Shown piece by piece: positions 44,666 to 52,427 of a stretch of DNA of 64,000 nucleotides. The DNA lies in assembly GCF_003854275.1 (NCBI RefSeq), contig NZ_QTQP01000018.1, forward strand, positions 62,001 through 126,000, read 5' to 3'. The notes below the pieces were generated by a model that worked only from the letters and a program-made list of their open reading frames with translations, ran no database searches and was not told where the DNA came from. Origin of the DNA: Burkholderia sp. Bp8963. Its GTDB lineage: Bacteria; Pseudomonadota; Gammaproteobacteria; Burkholderiales; Burkholderiaceae. A program made the position numbers and the translations under genes. The first letter of the stretch is position 1. Each line of letters opens with the position of its first letter.

Positions 44666-45538
44666 ATGAGCGCCGATCCTGACCCATCCGCATCGTCGGT
44701 CTCGACCGACCCATCCGTCTCGTCCGAGCCGCTCCAGCCGCTCGAGCTGGGTGGCGAGCTATGGCTGCGCGCGGGTACGCAGACGCTCGGCGGCGCGGCG
44801 CGCATCGCGCTGCTGGCGGCGATTGGCGAGACCGGCTCGATCACGCGCGCCGCAAAGACGGTCGGCATCAGCTACAAGGCCGCGTGGGAGGCGATCGACA
44901 CGATGAACAACCTTGCCGGCGAACCGCTGGTGCTGCGCTCGACTGGCGGCAAGGGCGGCGGCGGCACGGCGCTGACACCGCGCGCGACGTCGCTGATTGC
45001 CGCATTCCGCACGATCGAGCGCGAGCATCGCCGTTTCATCGACGCGGCGAGCGCGGCCGTGGCCGGCTTCGATGTCGACTGGGCGCTGATCGGGAGAATC
45101 GGCATGAAAACCAGTGCGCGCAACCAGCTGTTCGGGAAGGTCGCGTCGATCCGGCGCGGCGCAGTCAACGACGAGGTCGTGCTGACGCTGCCGGGCGGCC
45201 AGGCGATCGTCGCCGTGCTGACGCACGAAAGCGCCGACGCGCTCAGCCTGCAGGTCGGCGGCGACGCGTGCGCGCTCGTGAAGGCGTCGTGGGTCGTGCT
45301 GGCGGTCGACGACGGCGGGCCAGCGCTGAAGCTGTCGGCACGCAACCAGCTGCACGGCACCGTCGAAGCGGTAAAGGGCGGCGCGGTGAACAGCGAAGTG
45401 ACGCTCGCGCTCGACGGCGGCGGAACGCTGGCCGCGATCGTCACGAACGACAGCGCCGATGCGCTGGGGCTCGCCGCGGGTCAGCGCGCGATCGCGCTGT
45501 TCAAGGCGTCGAGCGTGATCCTCGCGGTGACTGGGTGA
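44666..45538 (+). CDS. modE: Molybdate-dependent regulator ModE
   Basis: A 290-residue ModE. After a 25-residue Ser/Pro-rich tail comes the LysR-like winged helix with RIALLAAIGETGSITRAAKTVGISYKAAWEAIDTMNN, then two Mop (TOBE) domains (about 150-215 and 225-290), each beginning SARNQL and ending with a VILAV/VVLAV strand. Molybdate binds between the Mop domains and ModE then represses modABC. The ATG at 44666 is supported by homology, not by a strong ribosome site. It is convergent with modC; a ModE box lies upstream of modA. Its stop lies within 8-base tandem repeats. Confidence 0.92.
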   Translation: MSADPDPSASSVSTDPSVSSEPLQPLELGGELWLRAGTQTLGGAARIALLAAIGETGSITRAAKTVGISYKAAWEAIDTMNNLAGEPLVLRSTGGKGGGGTALTPRATSLIAAFRTIEREHRRFIDAASAAVAGFDVDWALIGRIGMKTSARNQLFGKVASIRRGAVNDEVVLTLPGGQAIVAVLTHESADALSLQVGGDACALVKASWVVLAVDDGGPALKLSARNQLHGTVEAVKGGAVNSEVTLALDGGGTLAAIVTNDSADALGLAAGQRAIALFKASSVILAVTG

Positions 45539-45565
45539 CTGGGTGACGAGGTGACGAGGTGACGC
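45526..45565. repeat. Five tandem 8-base repeats at the end of modE
   Basis: Units GGTGACTG, GGTGACTG, GGTGACGA, GGTGACGA and GGTGACGC run without gaps. The modE stop TGA (45536-45538) lies inside the second unit. Copy-number change would alter the reading frame at the very end of modE. Confidence 0.85.
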
Positions 45566-45583
45566 CGGCGGGGCCGCGCGCCG

Positions 45584-46285
45584 CTACGCGACGCGGCTCG
45601 GCCACACGGCGTGCGGCGCGCCCGGCTGCACGCGTCCTTCGTTCACGTGGACGACCTGGTCGCCGAACACGGCGACGTCATCCGGGTCGTGCGTGATCAG
45701 CACCATCGGGATATCGAGCCGCGCCTGCAGTTCGGCGAGCTCGTGGCGCATGCGCTGGCGCATCGCGCCGTCGAGCGCCGCGAACGGTTCGTCGAGCAAC
45801 AGGATGCGCGGCTGAGCGATGAGCGCACGGGCGAGCGCCACGCGCTGCTTCTGCCCGCCGGACAACTGCGCCGGATAGTGGCCGGCGAGCGCTTCCAGTT
45901 CGAATACGTGCAGCCAGTACGCGACTTCCGGCGGCAAGGCCTTCGCACGCGGATTGCGCCAGCCGGGCGTCAGCCCGAACGCGAGGTTCTGGCGCACGTT
46001 CAGGTGCGGGAACAGCGCGTAGTCCTGGAACAGGTACGCGACGCGGCGCTCGCGGGTTGGGACGTCGATGCGGCGCGCAGCGTCGAACAGCGGCTCGCCG
46101 TTCAGCGAAATCGTGCCGGCGTCGGGCGCGAGCAGCCCCGCGATCGCCTGCAGCGTCAGGCTCTTGCCGGCCCCCGACGGACCGAACAGCACGACGCGCT
46201 GCGTCGTCGCGGTGAACGTCACGTCGAGCGCGAAATGGCGTTCGGCGGTTGCGTACGTCTTGCGGATGTCGACGGCGAGGCTCAT
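45584..46285 (-). CDS. modC: Molybdate ABC transporter ATPase ModC, short form
   Basis: A 233-residue ABC ATPase with Walker A GPSGAGKSL, Q-loop YLFQDYALFP, signature LSGGQKQRVALARAL, Walker B ILLLDEPFAALDG and the switch His (ITHDPDD). It lacks the C-terminal TOBE/Mop domain of E. coli ModC (about 350 residues). It powers molybdate import with ModB and ModA. It starts one base after the modB stop region (gap of one base), in one operon with modA and modB. Confidence 0.9.
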   Translation of the reverse strand: MSLAVDIRKTYATAERHFALDVTFTATTQRVVLFGPSGAGKSLTLQAIAGLLAPDAGTISLNGEPLFDAARRIDVPTRERRVAYLFQDYALFPHLNVRQNLAFGLTPGWRNPRAKALPPEVAYWLHVFELEALAGHYPAQLSGGQKQRVALARALIAQPRILLLDEPFAALDGAMRQRMRHELAELQARLDIPMVLITHDPDDVAVFGDQVVHVNEGRVQPGAPHAVWPSRVA

Positions 46286-46286
46286 C

Positions 46287-46961
46287 TCAGCGTGCCCCCG
46301 TCAGCGCGCGCGACGGCACGAGGCGCCCGGCCACGAGCAGCACGATCACGCAGGTCACCGACGTCACCAGCACGAGAAAGTTGGCCGTGCCGTCTTCCCC
46401 GGCCTGCACGGCTGCGTAGACGGCGACCGACAGCGTCTGCGTGCGGCCCGGCAGGTTGCCCGCGATCATCAGCGTCGCGCCGAATTCGCCGAGCGCGCGT
46501 GCGAACGCGAGCAGCGCGCCGGCCAGGATGCCGCGTGCGGCGAGCGGCATCGTCACGCGGAAGAACACGGCGGCCTCGCCGAGGCCGAGCGTGCGCGCGG
46601 CGCGCTCGAGCTGCGGATCGACGCCTTCGAACGCGGCCCGCGCGGATTTCAGGATCAGCGGGAAGGCAACGACCATCGACGCGATCACCGCGCCTTGCCA
46701 CGTGAACACGAGCTGGATCCCGTACCGGTCGAGCCACTCGCCGAACACCCCGCGCCGCCCGAGCAGCACGAGCAGGTAATAGCCGAGCACGGTCGGCGGC
46801 AGCACGAGCGGCAGCGTCAGCAGCGAATCGATCACGTCGCGCACGGGCGAGCGCCAGCGCGCGAGCGCGAACCCGGCGGCGACGCCGAGCACGATGTCGA
46901 GCGCGGTCGCCCAGCCGGCAACCTTCAGCGACAGCAGCAGCGGAACCCAGGCGTCATGCAT
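46287..46961 (-). CDS. modB: Molybdate ABC transporter permease ModB
   Basis: A 224-residue inner-membrane permease with five to six helices (LPLVLPPTVLGYYLLVLLG) and the EAA loop RAARTLGLGEAAVFFRVTMPLAARGIL, followed by ARALGEFGATLMIAGN, which is typical for ModB. It forms the channel with ModC and receives molybdate from ModA. I chose the ATG at 46961 (MHDAWVP), 10 bases after the modA stop; the open frame upstream overlaps modA and is not coding. The position in the operon is standard. Confidence 0.93.
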   Translation of the reverse strand: MHDAWVPLLLSLKVAGWATALDIVLGVAAGFALARWRSPVRDVIDSLLTLPLVLPPTVLGYYLLVLLGRRGVFGEWLDRYGIQLVFTWQGAVIASMVVAFPLILKSARAAFEGVDPQLERAARTLGLGEAAVFFRVTMPLAARGILAGALLAFARALGEFGATLMIAGNLPGRTQTLSVAVYAAVQAGEDGTANFLVLVTSVTCVIVLLVAGRLVPSRALTGAR

Positions 46962-46971
46962 GTCAGGCGAC

Positions 46972-47772
46972 TCACTTGGCGGCGGCCGGCCTGAAGCCGA
47001 ACTTCGCGAGCACCGACTGGCCCTGCGGCGACGTGACGAAGTCGACGAACGACTGCGCCTGCGCGGCATGCTGGCTGTCCTTGACCACCGCGATCGGATA
47101 GGTGATCGCGGTTTGCGTCGGCACGGTCAGCGCGACTTTCACGCGCCCGGGCATGATGGCCGCATCGGTGCCGAACACGAAGCCGGCGTCGACTTCGCCG
47201 CGCGCGACGTAATCGAGGCTCTGGCGCACGTTGGCCGCCAGCACGCCCTTTGCGCTGACCGCGTCCCAGACGCCCGCCGCCCGCAGCGCGCCTTCGGTGT
47301 AGCGGCCGACCGGCACCGAGGCCGGATCGCCGTACGCGATCCGCTTCACGCCCGGCGCGGTCAGGTCGTGCAGCGACGCGGGCGCGGCCGCATGGCTGTC
47401 GGCCGGCACGATCAGCACCAGCGAGTTCGCGGCGAAGTCGCGCCGCGTGCCGGGCACGATCACCTTCTCGTCGGCCGCGCGGTCCATCGCCTTCTGGTCG
47501 GCCGACGCGAACACGTCGGCCGGCGCCCCCTTCGCGATCTGCTGCATCAGCACGTCCGACGCGCCGAAGTTGAGCAGCACCTTGGTGCCGGGGTGCTGTT
47601 TCTCGTACGCGTCGCCGACGGCCTTGAATGCGTTCGTCAGGCTGGCGGCGGCCGACACGACCAGCTCGTCGGCGGCCCGAGCGGGCGCGGTGAACGCGAT
47701 CCCGGCCGCGAGCGTGGCGAGCGGCAGCAGGCGGAGCAGGGTGCGGCGGAGCGGACGGACGGATGAGCGCAT
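46972..47772 (-). CDS. modA: Molybdate-binding protein ModA
   Basis: A 266-residue periplasmic binding protein with a signal peptide (cut near ARA-AD, residue 33) and the ModA sequence: ELVVSAAASLTNAFKAVGDAYE, GASDVLMQQIAKGAPADVFASAD and YGDPASVPVGRYTEGAL. It binds molybdate (and tungstate) with Ser and amide groups. First gene of modABC, with a ModE-type box 34 bases upstream. The C-terminal segment FVTSPQGQSVLAKFGF is standard. Confidence 0.94.
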   Translation of the reverse strand: MRSSVRPLRRTLLRLLPLATLAAGIAFTAPARAADELVVSAAASLTNAFKAVGDAYEKQHPGTKVLLNFGASDVLMQQIAKGAPADVFASADQKAMDRAADEKVIVPGTRRDFAANSLVLIVPADSHAAAPASLHDLTAPGVKRIAYGDPASVPVGRYTEGALRAAGVWDAVSAKGVLAANVRQSLDYVARGEVDAGFVFGTDAAIMPGRVKVALTVPTQTAITYPIAVVKDSQHAAQAQSFVDFVTSPQGQSVLAKFGFRPAAAK

Positions 47773-47805
47773 GGTGGTTTTCGTTCGAATGAAGGAAACC
47801 GTAAT

Positions 47806-47829
47806 CGTAATATAGGGCGGGTTATAACG
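47806..47829. promoter_or_regulatory. ModE-binding box upstream of modA
   Basis: CGTAATATA (47806-47814), six spacer bases, and GTTATAACG (47821-47829) form an inverted repeat that closely matches the E. coli ModE consensus CGnTATATA-N6-TAYATAACG. It lies 34-57 bases before the modA start, the expected repressor position. ModE is encoded in this window. Confidence 0.85.
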
Positions 47830-47874
47830 CTTCGCATACTACTCATGCGACGGTGGGCATGAGTGGTGGACGGA

Positions 47875-47943
47875 GCGGGAAGAAGCGGGAAGAAGCGGTA
47901 AGCGCGGGAAGAAGCGGCAAAAATCGGGACGAAGCGGGACGAC
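47875..47943. repeat. GCGGGAAGAA-type short repeats upstream of modA
   Basis: The unit GCGGGAAGAA occurs at about 47875, 47885 and 47904 with degenerate copies up to GGGACGA near 47943. It is a purine-rich stretch between modA and the PAP2-type gene. Confidence 0.6.
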
Positions 47944-47981
47944 TTGGGCGCCGCCCGCGCCACGGCGCGGGCGAGCGGCAT

Positions 47982-48680
47982 TTACGCGTGCAGCAGATGG
48001 ACCTGCGCTTCAGTGCGCTGCAGCGACGACGGCTGCGACGCCGGATGGTAGTTCGGGTTGGCCTTCCAGCGCGCGCGCACGAACGGCCGTTCGTGGCCGG
48101 ACAATTGCAGCGCGACCTTGGTCACCCAGCGGTGCGACGGCACGGTGATCCCGTGCAGCGCGACGGTGACGAGCGCGAGGCTCACGACGACGGCCGACAC
48201 CGACCAGCGATGCGGTTTGGCATGCCACGAGCCGTAAATGAACACCAGCGCGGCGAGCGCGCCGACGATACAGCCGGTGATCGATTCGGACGGCGAATGG
48301 GCCGCGAGCGCGACGCGCGATACACCGACCGCGACGCCCGCCGCGAGCCCGAGTGCGATTCCGAGCAGGCGCACCGGCACGCGCGTGCGGATCAGCATCA
48401 GGAACATCGCGACCGGGTAGACCGACGTCGACAGCATCGCGTGGCCGCTGAACCCGGTGAAATCCCACGCGCGGATGCCGATGCCCCAGCCGAGGAAGGC
48501 AATCTTCGTGAGCGCGACGACGCCGATCGCGGCGGTCAGCACGGCGAGCCATGCTGCGGCGCGTTGCCATGAATAACCGAGCGCGAGCCAGACGGCGATG
48601 GTGACGGCAAGCGGCAGGGTCAGGCCGGCGCCACCGAACACGGTGATCGAGATCCACAGGTGAGACGGCAGGTCGAACAT
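47982..48680 (-). CDS. PAP2-family membrane phosphatase
   Basis: A 232-residue membrane protein with about six helices and PAP2 motifs: DFTGFSGHAMLST (motif 2, SGH) and SRVALAAHSPSESITG (motif 3, SR-x5-H). Motif 1 (KxxxxxxRP) is degenerate. PAP2 enzymes remove phosphate from lipids such as undecaprenyl pyrophosphate. The cytoplasmic tail is long (about 40 residues). No operon partner is seen; it converges with nothing, the next gene upstream is divergent. Confidence 0.85.
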   Translation of the reverse strand: MFDLPSHLWISITVFGGAGLTLPLAVTIAVWLALGYSWQRAAAWLAVLTAAIGVVALTKIAFLGWGIGIRAWDFTGFSGHAMLSTSVYPVAMFLMLIRTRVPVRLLGIALGLAAGVAVGVSRVALAAHSPSESITGCIVGALAALVFIYGSWHAKPHRWSVSAVVVSLALVTVALHGITVPSHRWVTKVALQLSGHERPFVRARWKANPNYHPASQPSSLQRTEAQVHLLHA

Positions 48681-48858
48681 CGGGAGAGGAGAGCAAGCAG
48701 GGGCGGGACGGAATGCTTAATCAACGCACGAGCCGGGAAGAGCGACTACAACGGATACAAGCGGCGAAACACCAGTATAGCCGCGTGCATGCACGCGGCC
48801 CGCTTTTTGCACCGGCGGGAACTATCGGCGCGCAGGATAAATCCCAGAAACAATGTTA

Positions 48859-48873
48859 TTGTGCATCGCACAA
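48859..48873. promoter_or_regulatory. Palindrome TTGTGCATCGCACAA upstream of the esterase gene
   Basis: A perfect 6-base inverted repeat around ATC, 56 bases before the start of the PHB-depolymerase-like gene. TGC-N3-GCA palindromes of this kind are bound by PhaR-type regulators of polyhydroxybutyrate genes in related bacteria; here that is only inference. Confidence 0.55.
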
Positions 48874-48928
48874 CGCCGAACGATGCGTCACTTGTGGCGT
48901 CCCCAATTCCTGACTGCGAGCCCTATCG

Positions 48929-50062
48929 ATGACCAAAAGTCTGACGAAATTATGGCTGGGCGGTGTGAAACGCATGCTGTCCCCATCGGCCAAACGCGCG
49001 GCGCGCGACGTCGAGCGCATCGCGCGCGACGTGATCGACGCCGCTGCGTCACCCGTCTCTGCCTCGTCGCCCGTCTCCGTCGATCTGTCCCCTTCGCCCG
49101 TGCGCGAGTCGCGGGTGCGGCCGCGCGCGGCCGCGTGGGCGGCCGGCGAGTGGACGCGCGGCGAACATCCGATGGCGCCCGCGATCGGCCGCCTCGTCCA
49201 GCTTCTTTCCTACGGCCTGTACGTGCCGTCGGGCCGCCGGCGCGCGGGGATGCCGCTCGTCGTGATGCTGCACGGCTGCACGCAGACCGTCGACGAATTC
49301 GTGCAGGGCACCCGGATGAACCTGCTCGCCGACCGTCACGGATTCGCGGTGCTGTATCCGGAACAGTCGATGCGCGCGCATGCGCATGGCTGCTGGCACT
49401 GGTACGAAGATACCGAGCGCGCCGGCCGCGGCGAGGCGCACACGGTCGCGTCGCTGGTCGATGCGCTGGTCGATGCGCACGGTTTCGACGCGTCGCGCGT
49501 TTATGTCGCGGGATTGTCGGCCGGCGCGGGTCTTGCATCGCTGCTCGCGCTGCATTTCCCGGACCGCTTCGCGGCGGTCGCGTTGCACTCCGGGCCCGCG
49601 CTCGGCGAAGCGCATTCGGGCATCACCGCGATGGACGTGATGCGGCGCGGCGTACGGCAGGATCCGGCCGCAGCAGTCGACGCGCTGATCGGCGACGACG
49701 CGTTTCCGGGCATGCCCGCGCTGATCGTCCATGGCGACGGCGATCACGTGGTCTCGCCGAAGAACGCGGATCAGCTTGCCGTCCAGTTCCTGCGCCTGAA
49801 CGGGATGGCGGACAGCCGCGGTGCGCTGCGCGGCGGCCAGCGCGTCGAAGCGCGCGAAGCCGGTGCGCAGATCTGCGATTACCAGCGTGACGGCGAATCG
49901 GTCGTCCGGCTGTGTCACGTCAAGGGGCTCGACCACGCGTGGGCGGGCGGCGACGAGGCCGTACCGTTCCACTCGGCGCTCGGCCCTGATGCGAGCAGGA
50001 TGATCTGGTCCTTTTTTGAGGCGCATCGTCGCGCTGTGGCGGCGGAACGACGCACGGTCTGA
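48929..50062 (+). CDS. PHB-depolymerase/LpqC-family esterase
   Basis: A 377-residue alpha/beta hydrolase. The oxyanion region is PLVVMLHGCTQTVDEF, the catalytic Ser is in VAGLSAGAGLA, the acid is probably Asp in HGDGDHVVSP, and the His is in GLDHAWAGGD. This is the intracellular PHB-depolymerase/LpqC type (esterase D/PhaZ class). No typical signal peptide is visible, although a charged Ala-rich stretch (residues 20-70) precedes the catalytic domain. The substrate may be polyhydroxybutyrate or other esters. A TGC-N3-GCA palindrome lies upstream. Confidence 0.87.
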   Translation: MTKSLTKLWLGGVKRMLSPSAKRAARDVERIARDVIDAAASPVSASSPVSVDLSPSPVRESRVRPRAAAWAAGEWTRGEHPMAPAIGRLVQLLSYGLYVPSGRRRAGMPLVVMLHGCTQTVDEFVQGTRMNLLADRHGFAVLYPEQSMRAHAHGCWHWYEDTERAGRGEAHTVASLVDALVDAHGFDASRVYVAGLSAGAGLASLLALHFPDRFAAVALHSGPALGEAHSGITAMDVMRRGVRQDPAAAVDALIGDDAFPGMPALIVHGDGDHVVSPKNADQLAVQFLRLNGMADSRGALRGGQRVEAREAGAQICDYQRDGESVVRLCHVKGLDHAWAGGDEAVPFHSALGPDASRMIWSFFEAHRRAVAAERRTV

Positions 50063-50084
50063 TCGACGCTGGCAAGTCTTAAGG

Positions 50085-50126
50085 GTTTTCCCTATAATAC
50101 GGGAAAACACCTAGTCGAAAACCCTT
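50085..50126 (+). promoter_or_regulatory. Promoter with nested palindromes for the DUF3563 gene
   Basis: TATAAT at 50093-50098 is a consensus -10. It is flanked by GTTTTCCC (50085-50092) and GGGAAAAC (50101-50108), a perfect inverted repeat, and the outer pair AAGGGTTTTC (50081-50090) and GAAAACCCTT (50117-50126) forms a second one. The -35 is a weaker TGGCAA at about 50070. A repressor site over the -10 is likely. Confidence 0.7.
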
Positions 50127-50144
50127 GGACTTGCGAGATCGATC

Positions 50145-50321
50145 ATGTACCTGCTGAGCCACCTCTTCCTGATGCTGACCAAGAACGCCGAGCAGGCCGC
50201 GAAAGAGCGTGCCGATGCTTACCTTGCCGAAGCAGCCGACATCTACGATCTCGAATTCCGCATGCGCAAGATCGATCGCGAAGCGGCGATGAACCGCCCG
50301 TATTCGTTCGGCGCGCGTTAA
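50145..50321 (+). CDS. DUF3563 small protein
   Basis: A 58-residue cytoplasmic protein: MYLLSHLFLMLTKNAEQAAK, then ERADAYLAEAADIYDLEFRM and a basic end RPYSFGAR. The block YLAEAADIYDLEFRMRKID is the hallmark of DUF3563, a family abundant in Burkholderia. Its function is unknown; the high charge and helix content suggest a small regulatory or stress protein. The promoter has a strong -10 box embedded in palindromes, and a bidirectional terminator follows, so the gene is an independent unit, probably highly expressed. Confidence 0.88.
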   Translation: MYLLSHLFLMLTKNAEQAAKERADAYLAEAADIYDLEFRMRKIDREAAMNRPYSFGAR

Positions 50322-50366
50322 GCGGTACCGGGCGGGCGGGTCGGCCCGCCGATCCGGCAAGTCGCG

Positions 50367-50408
50367 CAAAAAGGGCGCGTGCGGCATCAAGCCGCACGCG
50401 CCCTTTTT
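50367..50408. terminator. Bidirectional terminator between DUF3563 gene and ohr
   Basis: A 13-base perfect stem (GGGCGCGTGCGGC, 50373-50385, with its complement 50391-50403), loop ATCAA, an A-run on the left and TTTTT on the right. It can end both convergent transcripts. Confidence 0.93.
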
Positions 50409-50429
50409 GCATTCGCGGCGCGCGTCGCG

Positions 50430-50849
50430 TCAGACGACCGTCAGGCGCACCGGCACGTTGTTGCGGGTCGCGTTCGAGTACGGGCACACCTGGTGCGCCT
50501 TCTCGACGAGGGCTTGCGCGTCGGCCTTGTCGAGGCCCGGCAGCGACACGCGCAGTTCGACGTCGAGCCCGAAGCCGCCCGCGTCGTTCGGACCGATGCC
50601 CACTTCGGCCGTGACCTGCGTGTCGGCCGGGATCGCCTGCTTGCTCTGGCCGGCGACGAATTTCATCGCGCTCAGGAAGCACGCCGAGTAACCTGCAGCA
50701 AACAGCTGCTCGGGATTCGTGCCTTCCGCGCCGGTGCCGCCCAGTTCGCGCGGCGCCGCGAGCTTCACTTCCAGCTTGTTGTCTGCGGATACTGCGCGGC
50801 CGTCGCGGCCGCCCGTGCTCGTTGCGCTCGTCTTGTACAGAATGTTCAT
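50430..50849 (-). CDS. ohr: Organic hydroperoxide resistance protein Ohr
   Basis: A 139-residue Ohr/OsmC-type thiol peroxidase. The two active cysteines are in FAAGYSACFLSAMKFVAG (near residue 60) and EKAHQVCPYSNATRNN (near 124), and the Glu in TNPEQLFAAGY supports them. It reduces organic hydroperoxides in the cytoplasm using lipoylated proteins. AGGAG precedes the ATG at 50849. It lies downstream of ohrR on the same strand, with AT-rich operator-like sequences in between (50915-50960). Full length and motifs intact. Confidence 0.95.
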   Translation of the reverse strand: MNILYKTSATSTGGRDGRAVSADNKLEVKLAAPRELGGTGAEGTNPEQLFAAGYSACFLSAMKFVAGQSKQAIPADTQVTAEVGIGPNDAGGFGLDVELRVSLPGLDKADAQALVEKAHQVCPYSNATRNNVPVRLTVV

Positions 50850-50914
50850 GGTGCAGCTCCTGTCGGAAGGTGGGAAGAGCGGTCCGGTCAAGCAGCATGT
50901 GGCCGGCCACGGAC

Positions 50915-50955
50915 AAAATATAGAACACAAATCATTAGTGTGCAAATCAAATTTT
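50915..50955. promoter_or_regulatory. AT-rich OhrR operator-like region upstream of ohr
   Basis: The stretch contains ACACAAATCATTAGTGT (50926-50942, an imperfect palindrome ACAC..GTGT) and GCAAATCAAATT (50942-50953). The CAAATCATT core is the reverse complement of the AATGATTTG-like core found upstream of ohrR. Confidence 0.55.
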
Positions 50956-50991
50956 TAAAAAACTGCCCGGGCGGGCCGGGCAGCCGGGCGG

Positions 50992-51444
50992 TCAACGCTC
51001 GTCGGTGGCCGACAGCGCGTCGCGGAGCTGCTTCAGGTCCGCGCGCAGCCGGATCAGGAACTCCGGCGTTTGCCGCATCGCGCAGAACAGGTCGGCGGGC
51101 ACCGAGCGCGCCCTTTCCTTCAGCGTGCGCCCGTCAGATGTCAGTCGTACGTTCACCACGCGCTCGTCGGCCGCGCTGCGAACGCGCTCGACATAGCCGA
51201 GCGCTTCCAGTCGCTTCAGCAGCGGCGTGACCGTCGCGGGGTCGAGATCGAGGCGCGCGGCGATGTCCTTGACCGCGATGTCGTCGCGTTCCCACAGCAC
51301 GAGCATCGCGAGATATTGGGGATAGGTGAGCGACAGCTTGTCGAGCAGCGGCTTGTACGCTTTCGTCATCGCGTGCGAAGTCGAGTAGAGCGCGAAGCAC
51401 AATTGCTCGTCGAGCGTCTGCGGATAGGCGGGCGGGCGATCCAT
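50992..51444 (-). CDS. ohrR: MarR-family regulator OhrR
   Basis: A 150-residue MarR-type repressor. The peroxide-sensing Cys is in TLDEQLCFALYSTSHAM near residue 16, the recognition helix region is DPATVTPLLKRLEALGYVER and the wing has RSAADERVVNVRLT. It represses ohr and itself until its Cys is oxidised by organic hydroperoxide. The ATG at 51444 (MDRPPAY) is chosen over a longer frame that runs into the next gene. Three GCAAA-type repeats lie just upstream (51467-51511). Confidence 0.93.
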   Translation of the reverse strand: MDRPPAYPQTLDEQLCFALYSTSHAMTKAYKPLLDKLSLTYPQYLAMLVLWERDDIAVKDIAARLDLDPATVTPLLKRLEALGYVERVRSAADERVVNVRLTSDGRTLKERARSVPADLFCAMRQTPEFLIRLRADLKQLRDALSATDER

Positions 51445-51466
51445 GATTCGAAATGCGCGGACTTGG

Positions 51467-51511
51467 CGCAAACTATTTGCGTGCAAATTATTCTGCGCGC
51501 AAATGATTCGC
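51467..51511. promoter_or_regulatory. Triple GCAAA-type operator upstream of ohrR
   Basis: CGCAAACTATTTGCG (51467-51481) is a perfect palindrome; GCAAATTATTCTGC (51483-51496) and GCAAATGATTCGC (51499-51511) are direct near-copies. The spacing start to start is 15-16 bases. Such AT-rich boxes around the start of ohrR are consistent with autoregulation. Confidence 0.65.
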
Positions 51512-51614
51512 TTGAACAGTAGCGCCCGGCAACGGCCGGTGCGTGTGACGGTGAAGGGCGGGGGTGCCGCGGCGAGGTCGGCGGAGGCCGGCGGCGCGCG
51601 CCGGCCGGCACCGG

Positions 51615-52427
51615 TCAGCGGCCCGTCGACGGCTTCGTCGGCGCGCCGGGTTCCTGCACGCCGAAGCAGCCGCGATAGGTCGCGTAGAACGAGCAGTACA
51701 GCATCGTGACGATGATGATCGTCACCGGCATCATGATCGTCAGCGCATAGGCGCCCGCGCCGAGTGCCTGCAGCAGCAGCGACAGCACGAGCGAGGTGCC
51801 GAGCGCGACCCCGAACCAGAGCAGGCCGTACACGGTAAACGCGCCGCGGTTGCGCCAGCAGCTGACGATGCTGAAGAACAGCGCCTTCGCGGGCGGGATG
51901 TCGTGCCATGCGGTGAGCACCGGCGCGAACCAGAACAGCATCGCGACCGGCACGTACAGCAGCGTCGCGAGCAGCAGCGCGCCGAGCGTGCCTTGCGCCG
52001 CGAGCGATTCGGGCGTCGCGCTCGTATCGCCCGTCGCGCCCATCATCGCGTTGAACAGCGCGCCGCCATCCATCACCGACGACGCGCCGAACACGAACAC
52101 CATCGACACGACGTAGATCACGCCGAGCACGAGCAGCCGCTGGGTCGTGACGTGGCCGTACGAGCGGAAGCCGTCGACGAGTATCGTCGGCATCACCGGC
52201 TTGCCGGCGACCGTGTCGCGGCACGCGGCCATGAAGCCGACCGCGATGCCCGGGATGAACAGCAGCGGCAGCGCCGCGCCGATCACCGGCACCATCGACA
52301 CCAGCGTGATCGCCAGCAGGTAAGTGAAGAACAACGTGATGAATGCGAGCGGGTTCCGGCGGAACAGCCAGATACCCTGTCGGAACCAGACATAGCCCGT
52401 CTTCGCGGGCACTTCGATCAGTTGCAT
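51615..52427 (-). CDS. BPSS1780-type membrane protein
   Basis: A 270-residue protein with about six membrane helices and the family start [20 protein letters not shown], followed by [19 protein letters not shown] and the C-terminal [15 protein letters not shown]. This family is widespread in Burkholderia and named after a B. pseudomallei locus; no function is known. Its start overlaps the end of the homoserine kinase gene by ten bases, so the two are probably cotranscribed. Confidence 0.9.
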   Translation of the reverse strand: MQLIEVPAKTGYVWFRQGIWLFRRNPLAFITLFFTYLLAITLVSMVPVIGAALPLLFIPGIAVGFMAACRDTVAGKPVMPTILVDGFRSYGHVTTQRLLVLGVIYVVSMVFVFGASSVMDGGALFNAMMGATGDTSATPESLAAQGTLGALLLATLLYVPVAMLFWFAPVLTAWHDIPPAKALFFSIVSCWRNRGAFTVYGLLWFGVALGTSLVLSLLLQALGAGAYALTIMMPVTIIIVTMLYCSFYATYRGCFGVQEPGAPTKPSTGR

